Assembly: GCA_903838705.1 (NCBI GenBank)
Contig: CAILZL010000040.1
Coordinates: 62,001-126,000, forward strand
Direction of reading: 5' to 3'
Length of the DNA: 64,000 nucleotides
Source of the DNA: an uncultured Pseudomonadota bacterium
GTDB taxonomy: Bacteria > Pseudomonadota > Gammaproteobacteria > Steroidobacterales > Steroidobacteraceae
The notes beneath the pieces were generated by a model, which made no database searches, had not been told where the DNA came from, and saw only the letters and a list, made by a program, of their open reading frames with translations. Below are positions 24,019-32,876 of the stretch, in pieces. A program made the position numbers and the translations under genes. Every line of letters begins with the position of its first letter. Position 1 is the first letter of the stretch.

Positions 24019-25017
24019 ATGGCCAAGTCTGACTACAGTTCCAGTTCTCCACGCGCTACCAACCGCACTGCATTGGTTGTGGTAAGCGTCCTTGCACTGC
24101 TGGGTCTGGCCTATGCACTGCTGCGTGTGGATATATTGCGCGCACGTATTGCCACCCTCCAGACAGATACCCATGTTCTTCAGGACAACAATGCCCAGCT
24201 ACGCACGCAACTTGATGAACTGCTCAAGACCCAGCAGATTACCCGCACGCAGCTGAGTCAGTTACAGACTGAACTCGGCGTAGTGCATGAGCAACTTGGG
24301 GGACTGCGCGAGGGCGTAACCACCGCCAAACAGCAATGGGCAAAGATTGAAGCAGTGCATCTGTTGCGACTGGCTCAGGATCAGCTGCAACTCGGACACG
24401 ACCCAGCCAGCGCGATACAGACTCTGACCGCCGCACTCACAGCGCTGGGAAATGACAAGGAAACTTCAGCCATCCAGCAGCAGGTAAGCCAGCATCTGCA
24501 ACAACTCAATGCCCTGCCCTTCGCGCTCTATGCACGCACTCAGCAACAACTGGCACAGGCCGCCCAGCAGATTCCGCAACTGCCACTGCGACAGCAATCC
24601 AGCGGTAATCAGGACGATGGTGAACCTTTGCCTGAGTCCGGCATTGATCTGGCATGGGTAAAATTTCGACGAGCGTTGAGTTCATTGATCAACGTTCATA
24701 CCGACAGCACCCCCGCACTCAGTGGCGGTGCACAATTGCTTGGACAGACACAGCTGCAAACCCTGCTCACACAGGCTGCATTGGCGATCCGTGCTCAGGA
24801 CCAACCCACTTACCTCGCCATGTTGAATCAGGCGCAGACCACTCTGCCCGTCGTGCTTGATACCCAGCATGCAGCCGTCAAAAACCTGCAACGCCTGTTG
24901 CAGCAACTGGCCCAGCTCAACATTGCACCGGCATTGCCTGATCTGGACAACAGCATCCGCGCGCTAGAACGTGGCCTGCCTGCTGCAACTTACGGACAGA
25001 GCCAGCAGAAACCATGA
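24019..25017 (+). CDS. hemX: HemX-like membrane protein
   Basis: 332 aa from the ATG at 24019; the open frame extends upstream inside hemD but lacks a start as good. One N-terminal membrane helix (about 16-38) is followed by a Gln-rich coiled coil (about 45-110) and a helical domain with LRLAQDQLQLGHD and FRRALSSLINV. This matches the HemX (pfam04375) layout. These proteins were once annotated as uroporphyrinogen methyltransferases but lack that domain; the role in haem metabolism is unsettled. It overlaps hemY by four bases. Confidence 0.88.
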   Translation: MAKSDYSSSSPRATNRTALVVVSVLALLGLAYALLRVDILRARIATLQTDTHVLQDNNAQLRTQLDELLKTQQITRTQLSQLQTELGVVHEQLGGLREGVTTAKQQWAKIEAVHLLRLAQDQLQLGHDPASAIQTLTAALTALGNDKETSAIQQQVSQHLQQLNALPFALYARTQQQLAQAAQQIPQLPLRQQSSGNQDDGEPLPESGIDLAWVKFRRALSSLINVHTDSTPALSGGAQLLGQTQLQTLLTQAALAIRAQDQPTYLAMLNQAQTTLPVVLDTQHAAVKNLQRLLQQLAQLNIAPALPDLDNSIRALERGLPAATYGQSQQKP

Positions 25018-26270
25018 AACGCGGCATCTACCTCGCGCTGGCACTGCTCGCGGGTACGCTGCTCGCCAGCTTCCTACTGGATGACCCCGGCAGAGTCACG
25101 CTCAGCCTGCATGGTTACCTCATTGAAATGTCGCTGCCGGTAGCAGTGATGCTGTTGCTGCTCGTTTATTTTGTCCTGCATCTTTGTGCACGCCTGTATC
25201 GTGCCCGCACCCGCAATGCAGCAGCGCGAGTGACGGCACAGCGTGAGCGCAGTCAGCAACAACTGGCCAGAGGCCTGATCGAATTATCTGCCGGCGAATG
25301 GAGTAAGTCGGAACAATCGCTGACGCGCTCAGCCTACGGCTCGGCCTATCCGATGGTTCATTATCTTGCGGCCGCCCGTGCTGCAGAATTACAAGGAGCT
25401 TATCAACGTCGTGATGAATGGCTGACCAAGGCACTGGATGTAGCCCCAGATGAACGCGCAGCGGTGCACATTACCCGGGCTGAAATGCTGTTGCGTCACA
25501 ATCAGCTGGATGCAGCGTTGACAGTGCTTGAGCAGCTGGATGCCACGGGCGACCAGAACACGCGCGGCCTGACCCTGCTGGCGCGCATCTATCGCCAGCA
25601 GGGTAACTGGCAGAAGCTCAAGCAGCTGGAACCGAAATTACGCAACAGCAGCGGCGTTGAAAGCGAAGCCGTCGATGCGGTGCTGGCACAGGTGCATCTG
25701 GATCGGCTGAAGGCTGCTGGTGCAGAAGGACAACTACAGAATCTCGAACAGGTGTGGCGCGAAGTACCGAAGTCGGTGAGCAAGCGTGCCGATGTTGTTG
25801 TGACCTATGCTCAGTGTGCAATGCAATGCCGGGCATGGACACTGGCAGAAAAAACCCTGCGCGAATTACTGGATGAGCAATGGGCCGAAACCGCCGTGAT
25901 GGCCTATGGCGAACTCGCCAATGACGAATGCACCTTACCCGATCCATTGCACCTGCTGCACACAATGGAAAAATGGCTCAGCGCACATCCACAGAATGCC
26001 ATTCTGCTGATGACCTGTGCACGCTGCTGCATCCGTAATGAACTGTATGGCAAGGCCCGCAGTTATCTTGAAGCCAGCCTGGGCGCACAGCCACGACTGG
26101 AAACCTATCAGATGCTGGCCAGCCTGCTTGAACTCAGCGGCGAACGCGAGACAGCATTCAAGCTATTGAACTCGGCATTGATGCTGGCGGTCGGTCGCAA
26201 GCACAGCCTGACACGACTGCGCGCACTGCGGAATGTCGAGCGTCGTCATGGTCAGGAACGGCGCAGTTAG
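25014..26270 (+). CDS. hemY: HemY-family TPR membrane protein
   Basis: 418 aa. Two membrane helices (about 4-22 and 41-62) form the HemY_N module, with YFVLHLCARLYRA, and a run of TPR-like helices fills the rest. It is not the protoporphyrinogen oxidase that shares the name. It closes the hemCDXY cluster with an ATGA overlap to hemX. It probably acts as an inner-membrane scaffold in haem synthesis. Confidence 0.9.
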   Translation: MKRGIYLALALLAGTLLASFLLDDPGRVTLSLHGYLIEMSLPVAVMLLLLVYFVLHLCARLYRARTRNAAARVTAQRERSQQQLARGLIELSAGEWSKSEQSLTRSAYGSAYPMVHYLAAARAAELQGAYQRRDEWLTKALDVAPDERAAVHITRAEMLLRHNQLDAALTVLEQLDATGDQNTRGLTLLARIYRQQGNWQKLKQLEPKLRNSSGVESEAVDAVLAQVHLDRLKAAGAEGQLQNLEQVWREVPKSVSKRADVVVTYAQCAMQCRAWTLAEKTLRELLDEQWAETAVMAYGELANDECTLPDPLHLLHTMEKWLSAHPQNAILLMTCARCCIRNELYGKARSYLEASLGAQPRLETYQMLASLLELSGERETAFKLLNSALMLAVGRKHSLTRLRALRNVERRHGQERRS

Positions 26271-26336
26271 TCTGCATCGCCATCGACGCAACTCATAAAT
26301 GACTGTCATACCCTCAACGGGATTCTCCGGAGTTAA

Positions 26337-27251
26337 GTGAACACGACTACTCCGATTTTCATTGTTGGCTGTGGCTACCTGGGTCGTCGCCTGGGCATGC
26401 GCTTCAATCATTACTTCGCTTCGCAACCGGAAACCGCACCTCACCTGTATGGGCTGGTGCGTAGCACCCGGCATGTGCAGGATCTGCAAAGCGCAGGTAT
26501 CGAACCTATCGTGCTGGATCTCGACAAGTTCACTCGCAAACAGTTATTGCCGGTGTGGAGCCGCAACAGTGTGCTGTTTTACTTTGCACCACCGCCTGCT
26601 GAGGGCGAGAGTGATACCCGTCTGCATCGCTTCCTGACTGTGCTGCCCGAGATACCGCAGTGCTTCATCCAGATCAGCACCACCGGCGTGTATGGCGATA
26701 CCGGCGGCGCGCGTGTCGATGAATCCTGCCCGGTCAATCCGCACACCTCGCGCGCCAAGCGCCGCATGGATGCCGAACACATTTCACGGGTATGGTGCAC
26801 CGAAAACAATGTGCGCCGCGTGGTGTTACGGGTACCGGCCATCTATGGCCCTGATCGCCTGCCACTGGAACGACTCCGTTCGGGTGAACCTGTGATCTGT
26901 CAGGAACACGCTCCCATCATCAATCGCATTCATGTCGATGACCTGGTGGAGATCTGTTTCACCGCAGCGATGAATACGCAGATCAGCGGCATCTATAACG
27001 TCAGTGATGGCAACAGCATCACCATGACCGAATACCTGCGCAGCGTTGCACGACTGGCAGGAATAGATGAACCCAGAGAAATACCGCTCGATGAAGCACA
27101 GCTCAGCTTCAGCCCGGAATATCTTTCTTATCTGACTGAATCGAGACGCATCGATAATTCACGACTGCTGCGTGAGTTCGGTCTGCAACTCCGTTATAGC
27201 AACATTGAACAGGGCATTCTTGAAAGCCTGAAGGCATCGCGAAAACCTTAG
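26337..27251 (+). CDS. NAD(P)-binding SDR/epimerase family protein
   Basis: 304 aa from a GTG codon. An extended-SDR Rossmann start (FIVGCGYLGRRLG) is followed by ISTTGVYGDTGG, the Ser/Thr-Tyr region, and a central SRAKRRMDAEH that replaces the common YxxxK with a related R/K-rich stretch. VPAIYGPDRLP and INRIHVDDL complete the fold. It resembles YeeZ-like epimerases. The substrate is unknown. The promoter lies in the 66-bp gap after hemY. Confidence 0.82.
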   Translation: MNTTTPIFIVGCGYLGRRLGMRFNHYFASQPETAPHLYGLVRSTRHVQDLQSAGIEPIVLDLDKFTRKQLLPVWSRNSVLFYFAPPPAEGESDTRLHRFLTVLPEIPQCFIQISTTGVYGDTGGARVDESCPVNPHTSRAKRRMDAEHISRVWCTENNVRRVVLRVPAIYGPDRLPLERLRSGEPVICQEHAPIINRIHVDDLVEICFTAAMNTQISGIYNVSDGNSITMTEYLRSVARLAGIDEPREIPLDEAQLSFSPEYLSYLTESRRIDNSRLLREFGLQLRYSNIEQGILESLKASRKP

Positions 27252-27470
27252 ACACCAGAATGCTGTTAATGCCCTGATGCTTACATTGTAGCCCTGACTG
27301 ATCACACCGGCGCTGACAGCAAGCGTATTGCAAAATCCGCATCGTCGGCCGCCAATTCCCAAAAGCAATGCTAGTGATCCGACATCACCACACAGCCATG
27401 AATCACAAACAGATAATCACGTAGGGCCGCTTTCACCTTTTCACGTAATACTAAATAGGGTGCACCACTG

Positions 27471-27833
27471 TCATTTTCCACATGCCAACCGTTTGTATGA
27501 CACAACAAGAGCAGCAGATAGAATCAAGATTGTGGCCAACCTCCAAAAGGCAGGAAAACCCATAAACGTCGTATCCATATGGTCAAAATTGGGCACGGAA
27601 AAAAGAATGACTGGATAAAACCACGCAATTGCTAACCACCCTAACATACGAAGAGCCCTGATCTGCAGAACGCTTCCAATTAGTCCTATCAGCAAGAGAA
27701 TAGGATCGGCAACACGGTGCACTAATGCCGTCTTCGCAACAAGGTAGCCCGGATAGTTGAGTGCAACTGCAACTACTGCTATCAGCATCAAAAATACAAT
27801 CGAATCATATTTTCGTTCCACACGCTCAATCAC
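27471..27833 (-). CDS. small polytopic membrane protein of unknown function
   Basis: 120 aa from a GTG codon with an excellent AAGGAG site seven bases upstream, which argues that it is a real gene. Three or four hydrophobic segments are seen (about 11-32, 40-57, 62-82, 94-112). It lies in an AT-rich patch (27.25-28.4 kb) unlike its flanks, so it may have been acquired. No family recognised. Confidence 0.6.
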   Translation of the reverse strand: MIERVERKYDSIVFLMLIAVVAVALNYPGYLVAKTALVHRVADPILLLIGLIGSVLQIRALRMLGWLAIAWFYPVILFSVPNFDHMDTTFMGFPAFWRLATILILSAALVVSYKRLACGK

Positions 27834-27937
27834 TGCACATCTCCTTGAGTTGCACTTCGATGTTCGTGGCCATCCAACCCTGCATTCAGTGCTTCTTGCG
27901 AAAAGGGATCACGCAGGTCGGCAACACCCGAGATTAG

Positions 27938-27966
27938 GCTGGGATACAGTGAAGCACAATCCCAGC
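27938..27966. repeat. intergenic hairpin GCTGGGAT-N13-ATCCCAGC
   Basis: Perfect 8-bp arms around a 13-base centre (ACAGTGAAGCACA). The layout resembles the short dispersed GCTGGGTTACG...AACCCAGC hairpins common between genes in many proteobacteria. Only one copy is in the window. Confidence 0.5.
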
Positions 27967-28015
27967 ATTCAGAAATCAGCATACTGAGATTTCATCCAAA
28001 TCTACTAGGGGAAAT

Positions 28016-28234
28016 TTAATTCGTTAGATCTTCTTTGATGCATCTGTAAGTAATTTCCTCATCACCACAGCCCCTAGGATTTTCGCACTTGTATGCAAAA
28101 ATATCCCTTAGCAACTCTGAACAATCATTATGCTTTGTGCAATCGTATGAATTGATTTGAGCTAATTCAGCTCTATATTCACCTTTAAGAGCACATACCT
28201 GACTAGCCACTAGAAGCGATTCTTCCTTATTCAT
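28016..28234 (-). CDS. small Cys-rich protein of unknown function
   Basis: 72 aa from ATG 28234 (or 76 aa from ATG 28246). It has six cysteines (VCAL, DCTKHNDC, KCENPRGCG, RCIKE) and no signal peptide. Its ATG overlaps the stop of a small lipoprotein gene as ATGAATAA, suggesting coupled translation. The acidic and Cys-rich make-up could mean metal binding, but no known motif is seen. AT-rich surroundings suggest transfer. Confidence 0.5.
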   Translation of the reverse strand: MNKEESLLVASQVCALKGEYRAELAQINSYDCTKHNDCSELLRDIFAYKCENPRGCGDEEITYRCIKEDLTN

Positions 28235-28379
28235 CTGCAGACTCATTCAACGGAAGAAAAAGCTGTGCAGATAAATCCGGCGAATCAAAACGGTGCAGGT
28301 CGTTCACAGAAGAAGTCATAACACAACCGCACAACTGAAACGTGATAGAAAAAATTAAAACTGATGCTATAAACTTCAT
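28227..28379 (-). CDS. 50-aa putative lipoprotein (not in the ORF track)
   Basis: Translation from ATG 28379 gives MKFIASVLIFSITFQLCGCV..., ending ...NESADE. A basic n-region, an 11-residue hydrophobic core and LCGC fit a lipoprotein signal peptide with Cys19 as the lipid site. The mature part would be only about 32 residues. A GGA precedes the ATG by seven bases. The stop overlaps the start of the Cys-rich gene downstream. No family recognised. Confidence 0.5.
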   Translation of the reverse strand: MKFIASVLIFSITFQLCGCVMTSSVNDLHRFDSPDLSAQLFLPLNESADE

Positions 28380-28435
28380 ATCAAATCCATTAATTCTGAA
28401 AGATCAGCCGAGAATTTTTACCCACGCTTGCCACC

Positions 28436-28468
28436 AAAAAAGGCGCAATCTTTCGATTGCGCCTTTTC
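28436..28468 (-). terminator. terminator after the parA-like gene
   Basis: AAAAGGCGCAATC-GAAA-GATTGCGCCTTTTTT on the minus strand, a perfect stem ending in a T-run, directly after the ParA stop codon. The mirror A/T runs let it work on the plus strand too. Confidence 0.93.
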
Positions 28469-28475
28469 TTTGAAC

Positions 28476-29117
28476 TCAGGCTGGCTGGCTTTTTTTGCTA
28501 TCCAGCCACTTCGTAATCGGCTCCCACTGCTGCCAGTCCGGCCAGGCAAGATATTCAGGCAGCTCCAGCACGCCCATGCCGCGCTGATAGGCACGCAGGT
28601 AATTGGTGGACTGGCGCAGGGCACTGAGGTAAGGCACCTTCAGTTTGCCCAGATATTTATCCAGTGATTCGAATGCCAGTGTGTTTTCACGCACGCGGTT
28701 GGCCACCACGGCCAGACGTGCCTGATCGCGCTGCACTCTGCCTAATTCCTGAATCTCAGCCATGAAGTGAGCAGCGGCTTTCATGTCGATGGGAGATGGC
28801 ACAACCGGCACGAGAATGGTTTCGGCACGGCGCACGAGTTCGTTCATTTCCGAACCATGCGTGCGGGCCGGGGCGTCGATCACAACCACTTCGGTGTCGC
28901 GGGGTACATTGCGCAGGCCATCGTCATACGCGGCCACGCCGGTGATTTTGGGCAAATCTTCGGGACGCATTTCCAGCCAGTCCAGACTGCTGCGCTGTGG
29001 ATCGTAGTCCGCCAGCACCACCTTGTACCCCTGCTGTGCAAAATGCGCAGCCACATTGGTCGCCAGTGTGGTTTTGCCACAACCGCCCTTGGCATTCATC
29101 ACCATGACGTGACGCAT
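28476..29117 (-). CDS. orphan ParA/MinD-family ATPase
   Basis: 213 aa from ATG 29117, which has AGAGGTGG upstream. A deviant Walker A (NAKGGCGKTTLATN), DYDPQRSSLDW (switch-like Asp) and VVVIDAPA (Walker B) define it. No ParB or partner gene lies nearby, and it is divergent from dapF. Orphan ParAs of this size position polar machinery, chemosensory arrays or plasmids. The partner is unknown. Its own terminator follows, so it is a single-gene unit. Confidence 0.85.
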   Translation of the reverse strand: MRHVMVMNAKGGCGKTTLATNVAAHFAQQGYKVVLADYDPQRSSLDWLEMRPEDLPKITGVAAYDDGLRNVPRDTEVVVIDAPARTHGSEMNELVRRAETILVPVVPSPIDMKAAAHFMAEIQELGRVQRDQARLAVVANRVRENTLAFESLDKYLGKLKVPYLSALRQSTNYLRAYQRGMGVLELPEYLAWPDWQQWEPITKWLDSKKSQPA

Positions 29118-29262
29118 CGCTATCCACCTCTTTATCAATTGTCTGTGCCGTACCGCTGCTCAACGCCAGCGGCAAAACGGGTAAGTTAAATGGCCTTGCG
29201 GCAATTGTCCATGTATTGCGAGAGGTCGCCAGATCAGTGACGCAAGCTGGTATCCTTTAACC

Positions 29263-30084
29263 ATGCAACTCAGCTTTACCAAGATGCATGGCCTCGGCAA
29301 TGACTTTATCGTGTTTGAAGCCAGTGAAACCAGCTTGCCCAGTTCTGCCCAGCTGCGCGCGCTGGCTGACCGGCGTACCGGCATCGGCTTCGATCAGGCG
29401 CTGGTGATCCAGCCGCCGCAGCAGGCCAATACCGATCTGTTCTACCGGATTTTCAACGCAGATGGATCGGAAGTCGAACAGTGCGGGAACGGCGCACGCT
29501 GCGTCGCCAGTCTGGTCGCACAGCAACGCGGTCGTCATACATTGCATATGGATTGTCCCGGTGGAATGGTCAATGCCGAACTCCTCCCGGATGGTCAGGT
29601 GGCCATCGACATGGGCATACCGGATTTTGCTCCCGCTGCCCTGCCGTTTACGGCGGATGAGCAGGCTGACTATTACCCGATTGAAGCAGCGGGCGAAACA
29701 TTGCAAATCAGCGCAGTTTCCATGGGCAATCCGCACGCCGTATTACAGGTAACGGATGTCGCCACGGCTGATGTGGCCCGTCTGGGCCCCGCTCTGGAAG
29801 CACATCCGCGTTTTCCGCAGCATGTAAATGTCGGCTTCATGCAGGTCGTAAGTCGTGAGCAGATCAACCTGCGTGTATTTGAGCGCGGTGCGGGCGAAAC
29901 GCAGGCCTGCGGCACCGGCGCCTGCGCAGCGATGGCCGTGGGACGCAAACTCGGTCTGCTGGAAGAAAGCGTGCGAGTTCAACTGCCCGGCGGTACTCTG
30001 CTGATCCGCTGGGCCGGCCCCGGCGCTCATCTGTGGATGACCGGACCGGCTGTTACTGTTTATACCGGTCAGGTTTCGATCTGA
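29263..30084 (+). CDS. dapF: diaminopimelate epimerase
   Basis: Converts LL- to meso-diaminopimelate for lysine and peptidoglycan. 273 aa. The two catalytic cysteines are C74 (VEQCGNGARC) and C216 (ETQACGTGAC). It is followed by a DUF484 gene and xerC, the conserved gammaproteobacterial order. Confidence 0.97.
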   Translation: MQLSFTKMHGLGNDFIVFEASETSLPSSAQLRALADRRTGIGFDQALVIQPPQQANTDLFYRIFNADGSEVEQCGNGARCVASLVAQQRGRHTLHMDCPGGMVNAELLPDGQVAIDMGIPDFAPAALPFTADEQADYYPIEAAGETLQISAVSMGNPHAVLQVTDVATADVARLGPALEAHPRFPQHVNVGFMQVVSREQINLRVFERGAGETQACGTGACAAMAVGRKLGLLEESVRVQLPGGTLLIRWAGPGAHLWMTGPAVTVYTGQVSI

Positions 30085-30124
30085 TCCCTTATCATCACGT
30101 GAATTTTAAGCAGCGCTCGTCACC

Positions 30125-30832
30125 ATGACACAACCCAACACCAGCGATCTGGAACAAACCACCCTCTCTGAACAGGCGCTGGTGGATTTTCTGACCCGCC
30201 ATCCGGACTTCTTTGAACGCAATCCCGGGCTGCTGATCCGTCTGCGTATTCCACACGAGCGCGGCGCGCAGACCGTGTCGCTGGTGGAACGTCAGGTACA
30301 GGCGTTACGTGACAAGAACCAGCAGCTGGAAGCCAAGATCCGCGAGTTTGTCAGCATCGCTCAATCCAATGACGCGCTGTCAGACAAGATTCACAAGCTG
30401 GCATGTCGTCTGGTGGGTGCGCATGGCGCAGCACAGGTGCTCGAAGCACTGGAAGCCTCCCTGCGCGAAGACTTTGGTGCCAGTCACTGGATCATGATCT
30501 GCCTGCGCAGCGATGTACCGGAACTGTCGCGCCTGATGTCACGTCATCTGCGACTGATTGATCGCAGTGCAGGTGAACTGAAACCCTTCGAAACCTTCTT
30601 TGAATCCAACAAGCCGCGCTGCGGTCAGATTCGTGATTCACAGCGCGAATACCTCTTTGGCAATGATGCTTCGGAAATTGGTTCCGCCGCGCTGGTGCCA
30701 CTGGGTAACGGTGCAGAGTATGGCCTGCTTGCGATCGGCAGCAATGAAACCGGACGGTTTCAGTCGAGCATGAGCACAGACTTCCTGAGCCGCATCGGTG
30801 AACTGGTCAGTGCGGCAGTGGGCGCGTTGTAA
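30125..30832 (+). CDS. DUF484 (GAF-like) protein
   Basis: 235 aa. The N-terminus carries the family signature (VDFLTRHPDFFERNPGLL), and a coiled coil (about 55-85) leads to a GAF-like domain (about 95-232, with AALVPLGNGAEYGLLAIGSN). Function unknown; it is nearly always found between dapF and xerC, as here. Confidence 0.93.
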   Translation: MTQPNTSDLEQTTLSEQALVDFLTRHPDFFERNPGLLIRLRIPHERGAQTVSLVERQVQALRDKNQQLEAKIREFVSIAQSNDALSDKIHKLACRLVGAHGAAQVLEALEASLREDFGASHWIMICLRSDVPELSRLMSRHLRLIDRSAGELKPFETFFESNKPRCGQIRDSQREYLFGNDASEIGSAALVPLGNGAEYGLLAIGSNETGRFQSSMSTDFLSRIGELVSAAVGAL

Positions 30833-30924
30833 GTCGCGCCTGCTCAATTAAATCCGGTTGCGCGCTGAACTGACGATATGTTTCTGGAACCTGGACGCTG
30901 GCTGCAAACACTTTGCCCGATCAG

Positions 30925-31827
30925 ATGACCGATTCCACCGAACTCTGGATCAAACGGTTTCTCACACATCTGCACAGTGAGCGACGTTTGTCTGTACACA
31001 CAGGTAGTGCGTATGCGCATGACCTGGCCGAGTTCAATACATGGCGCAGTCAGCACGCACTTGAACACTGGCATCACATTGATAATCAGCATATCCGTCA
31101 GTTTGCCGCTGCCGAACATCGACGCGGTATTGCGCCGCGCAGCATCCAGCGGCGCCTGTCGACCTTGCGCAGTTTCTTCAACTATCTGATGCGTGAATCC
31201 CAGTTGAAATCCAATCCGGCACTGGCGGTGCGCGCGCCGAAAGCAGCCAGGCGATTGCCGACCACACTGGATGCCGATCAGATGACGCAACTGCTCACGT
31301 TTCGTGCTGATGCCGAACTGGACAAGCGGGACAAGGCCATCATGGAACTGTTCTATTCCAGCGGCCTGCGTCTGTCGGAACTGGCAGGGCTGAACCTCAG
31401 CGATGTTGATCTGGCCGACCGCACCGTGCGCGTGCTGGGCAAAGGCAGCAAGACGCGCCTGCTGCCAATCGGCCGGTATGCGCTCACGGCTCTGCAGGAG
31501 TGGTTACAGGAACGCAGCCTGCTGGTGAAAGGCGAGCAAGATGCCGTATTCATCAGCCAGCAGGGCAAGCGCCTGACACCACGCGCCATTCAACTGCGTG
31601 TAGCAGCCCGGGCAAAACAGCAGGGTCTGGGCCAGCATGTGCATCCACACATGTTCCGTCATTCGTTCGCTTCACACCTGCTGGAGTCGAGTCAGGATCT
31701 GCGCGGCGTGCAGGAACTGCTGGGTCACGCCAACATTTCCACTACGCAGGTTTACACACATCTCGATTTCCAGCATCTCGCCAAAGTTTATGATGCCACG
31801 CATCCACGCTCGCGCAGAAAAGCATAG
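30925..31827 (+). CDS. xerC: site-specific tyrosine recombinase XerC
   Basis: Resolves chromosome dimers at dif together with XerD and FtsK. 300 aa from ATG 30925 (an in-frame TTG lies 12 bp upstream). The catalytic set is complete: R149 (GLRLSEL), K173 (GKGSK), H242 and R245 (HMFRHSF), H268 (LLGHAN) and Y277 (QVYTHL). Its position after dapF-DUF484 favours XerC over XerD. Confidence 0.96.
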   Translation: MTDSTELWIKRFLTHLHSERRLSVHTGSAYAHDLAEFNTWRSQHALEHWHHIDNQHIRQFAAAEHRRGIAPRSIQRRLSTLRSFFNYLMRESQLKSNPALAVRAPKAARRLPTTLDADQMTQLLTFRADAELDKRDKAIMELFYSSGLRLSELAGLNLSDVDLADRTVRVLGKGSKTRLLPIGRYALTALQEWLQERSLLVKGEQDAVFISQQGKRLTPRAIQLRVAARAKQQGLGQHVHPHMFRHSFASHLLESSQDLRGVQELLGHANISTTQVYTHLDFQHLAKVYDATHPRSRRKA

Positions 31828-31882
31828 CGACGTGATTGCTCTATTATTTTCCACCCACACTCACATTGCCTGTTGATCGTCC

Positions 31883-32242
31883 ATGCCCCATCCCACTGCC
31901 ATCAAGCTCCGCACCCAATCAAGATTGCTCGCCATCACCTTTGATGATGGCAGCAGTTTTGAACTGCCCTTTGAATACCTGCGCGTGTACTCACCTTCAG
32001 CTGAAGTGCGGGGTCACGGCCCCGGACAGGAAACCCTGCAACTGGGCAAGCACACGGTGGGCATCAAGTCACTGGAACCCACCGGACACTATGCCCTGCG
32101 CATCGTGTTCGATGATGGCCATGATTCCGGCCTGTACACCTGGAGTTATCTGCACGAACTGGGTAGTACACATGCGCAGAAATGGCAGCAGTATCTGGAT
32201 CGCCTGAACGATCTGGGGATTACTTATCCCACTAAGGTTTGA
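31883..32242 (+). CDS. DUF971 (GBBH-like N-terminal) protein
   Basis: 119 aa, a single domain with the family motifs ITFDDGSSFELPFEYLRV, SPSAEVRGHG and HDSGLYTWSYLHEL. The same domain forms the N-terminus of gamma-butyrobetaine hydroxylases and is thought to bind iron or Fe-S related partners; standalone members are poorly characterised. It marks the end of the conserved backbone before an AT-rich insert. Confidence 0.9.
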   Translation: MPHPTAIKLRTQSRLLAITFDDGSSFELPFEYLRVYSPSAEVRGHGPGQETLQLGKHTVGIKSLEPTGHYALRIVFDDGHDSGLYTWSYLHELGSTHAQKWQQYLDRLNDLGITYPTKV

Positions 32243-32255
32243 TGATTAGCAGAGT

Positions 32256-32313
32256 AAGACGTATCTGCACGATCTTGGAGCCAAGAATAAGATGCTCCAA
32301 AGTGAAACGTCTT
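32256..32313. repeat. nested inverted repeats at the edge of the AT-rich insert
   Basis: Outer arms AAGACGT/ACGTCTT and inner arms TTGGAGC/GCTCCAA, all perfect 7-mers, nest around a 12-base loop. As RNA this would be a two-level stem-loop. It lies between the convergent DUF971 gene and the P-loop kinase gene. There is no T-run in the right place for a canonical terminator. Confidence 0.45.
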
Positions 32314-32345
32314 TGCGTTATGAACTAGGAGCTTAATGAATAAAT

Positions 32346-32876
32346 TCAACGCGAAAGAAATTTAGTAATAGCACCCACAAGAGATGCCTCGTTTGGAGAG
32401 TTAATGATGGCTAGTGGGACATGAAGCTGTTGACACACAATCTCTGCATGTAACAACTCCTCCGCAGCGAGATCTTCAATTTCATTTACATCAGCCACAG
32501 CACCATCCCTTGCCGCAAGTCTCCTTGAAATAATATTTGCATCTTCCTTTAGAACCACAGCACCGACCAGCCTTAGCTGAGCAAAAACATTACTTGGCAC
32601 CCTTGTTCGTCCGCCATTGATTGCGCGCAAGACAAAGTGGCCATCAAGCAATATATCCTTACCGGACTCACGCTTCTGATTGACAGCTCGGATTAACGCC
32701 AGTTGATTGATTTCAACTTCCGCAGTTCGCTTATCTTCGTCCCATGAAATTTGACCCCGCTCCTCTCGAATAAGTTGGCTTGCAGTGAAGTGATCAATAC
32801 CAAGCCGTCTAGCCACTGGAATACCTAGAAACCCCTTACCAACGCCATGCACGCCGGCAAGAAAAATCACGCTCAT
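32346..32876 (-). CDS. P-loop nucleotide kinase-like protein
   Basis: 176 aa. Walker A GVHGVGKG (residues 8-15) opens the protein and a kinase-like ILLDGHFVL follows at about 76-84, similar in layout to adenylate-kinase-like small-molecule kinases. A C-terminal RRLAARDG could be the lid. Third gene of the operon; its ATG overlaps the ASCH stop as ATGA, so it is translated with it. Substrate unknown. Low GC like its two neighbours. Confidence 0.72.
   Translation of the reverse strand: MSVIFLAGVHGVGKGFLGIPVARRLGIDHFTASQLIREERGQISWDEDKRTAEVEINQLALIRAVNQKRESGKDILLDGHFVLRAINGGRTRVPSNVFAQLRLVGAVVLKEDANIISRRLAARDGAVADVNEIEDLAAEELLHAEIVCQQLHVPLAIINSPNEASLVGAITKFLSR

Noticed and set aside
27830-27982. 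50-codon minus-strand frame before the small membrane protein gene
   Set aside because: It overlaps the dispersed hairpin repeat and has no ribosome-binding site; the downstream GTG gene with AAGGAG explains the region better.
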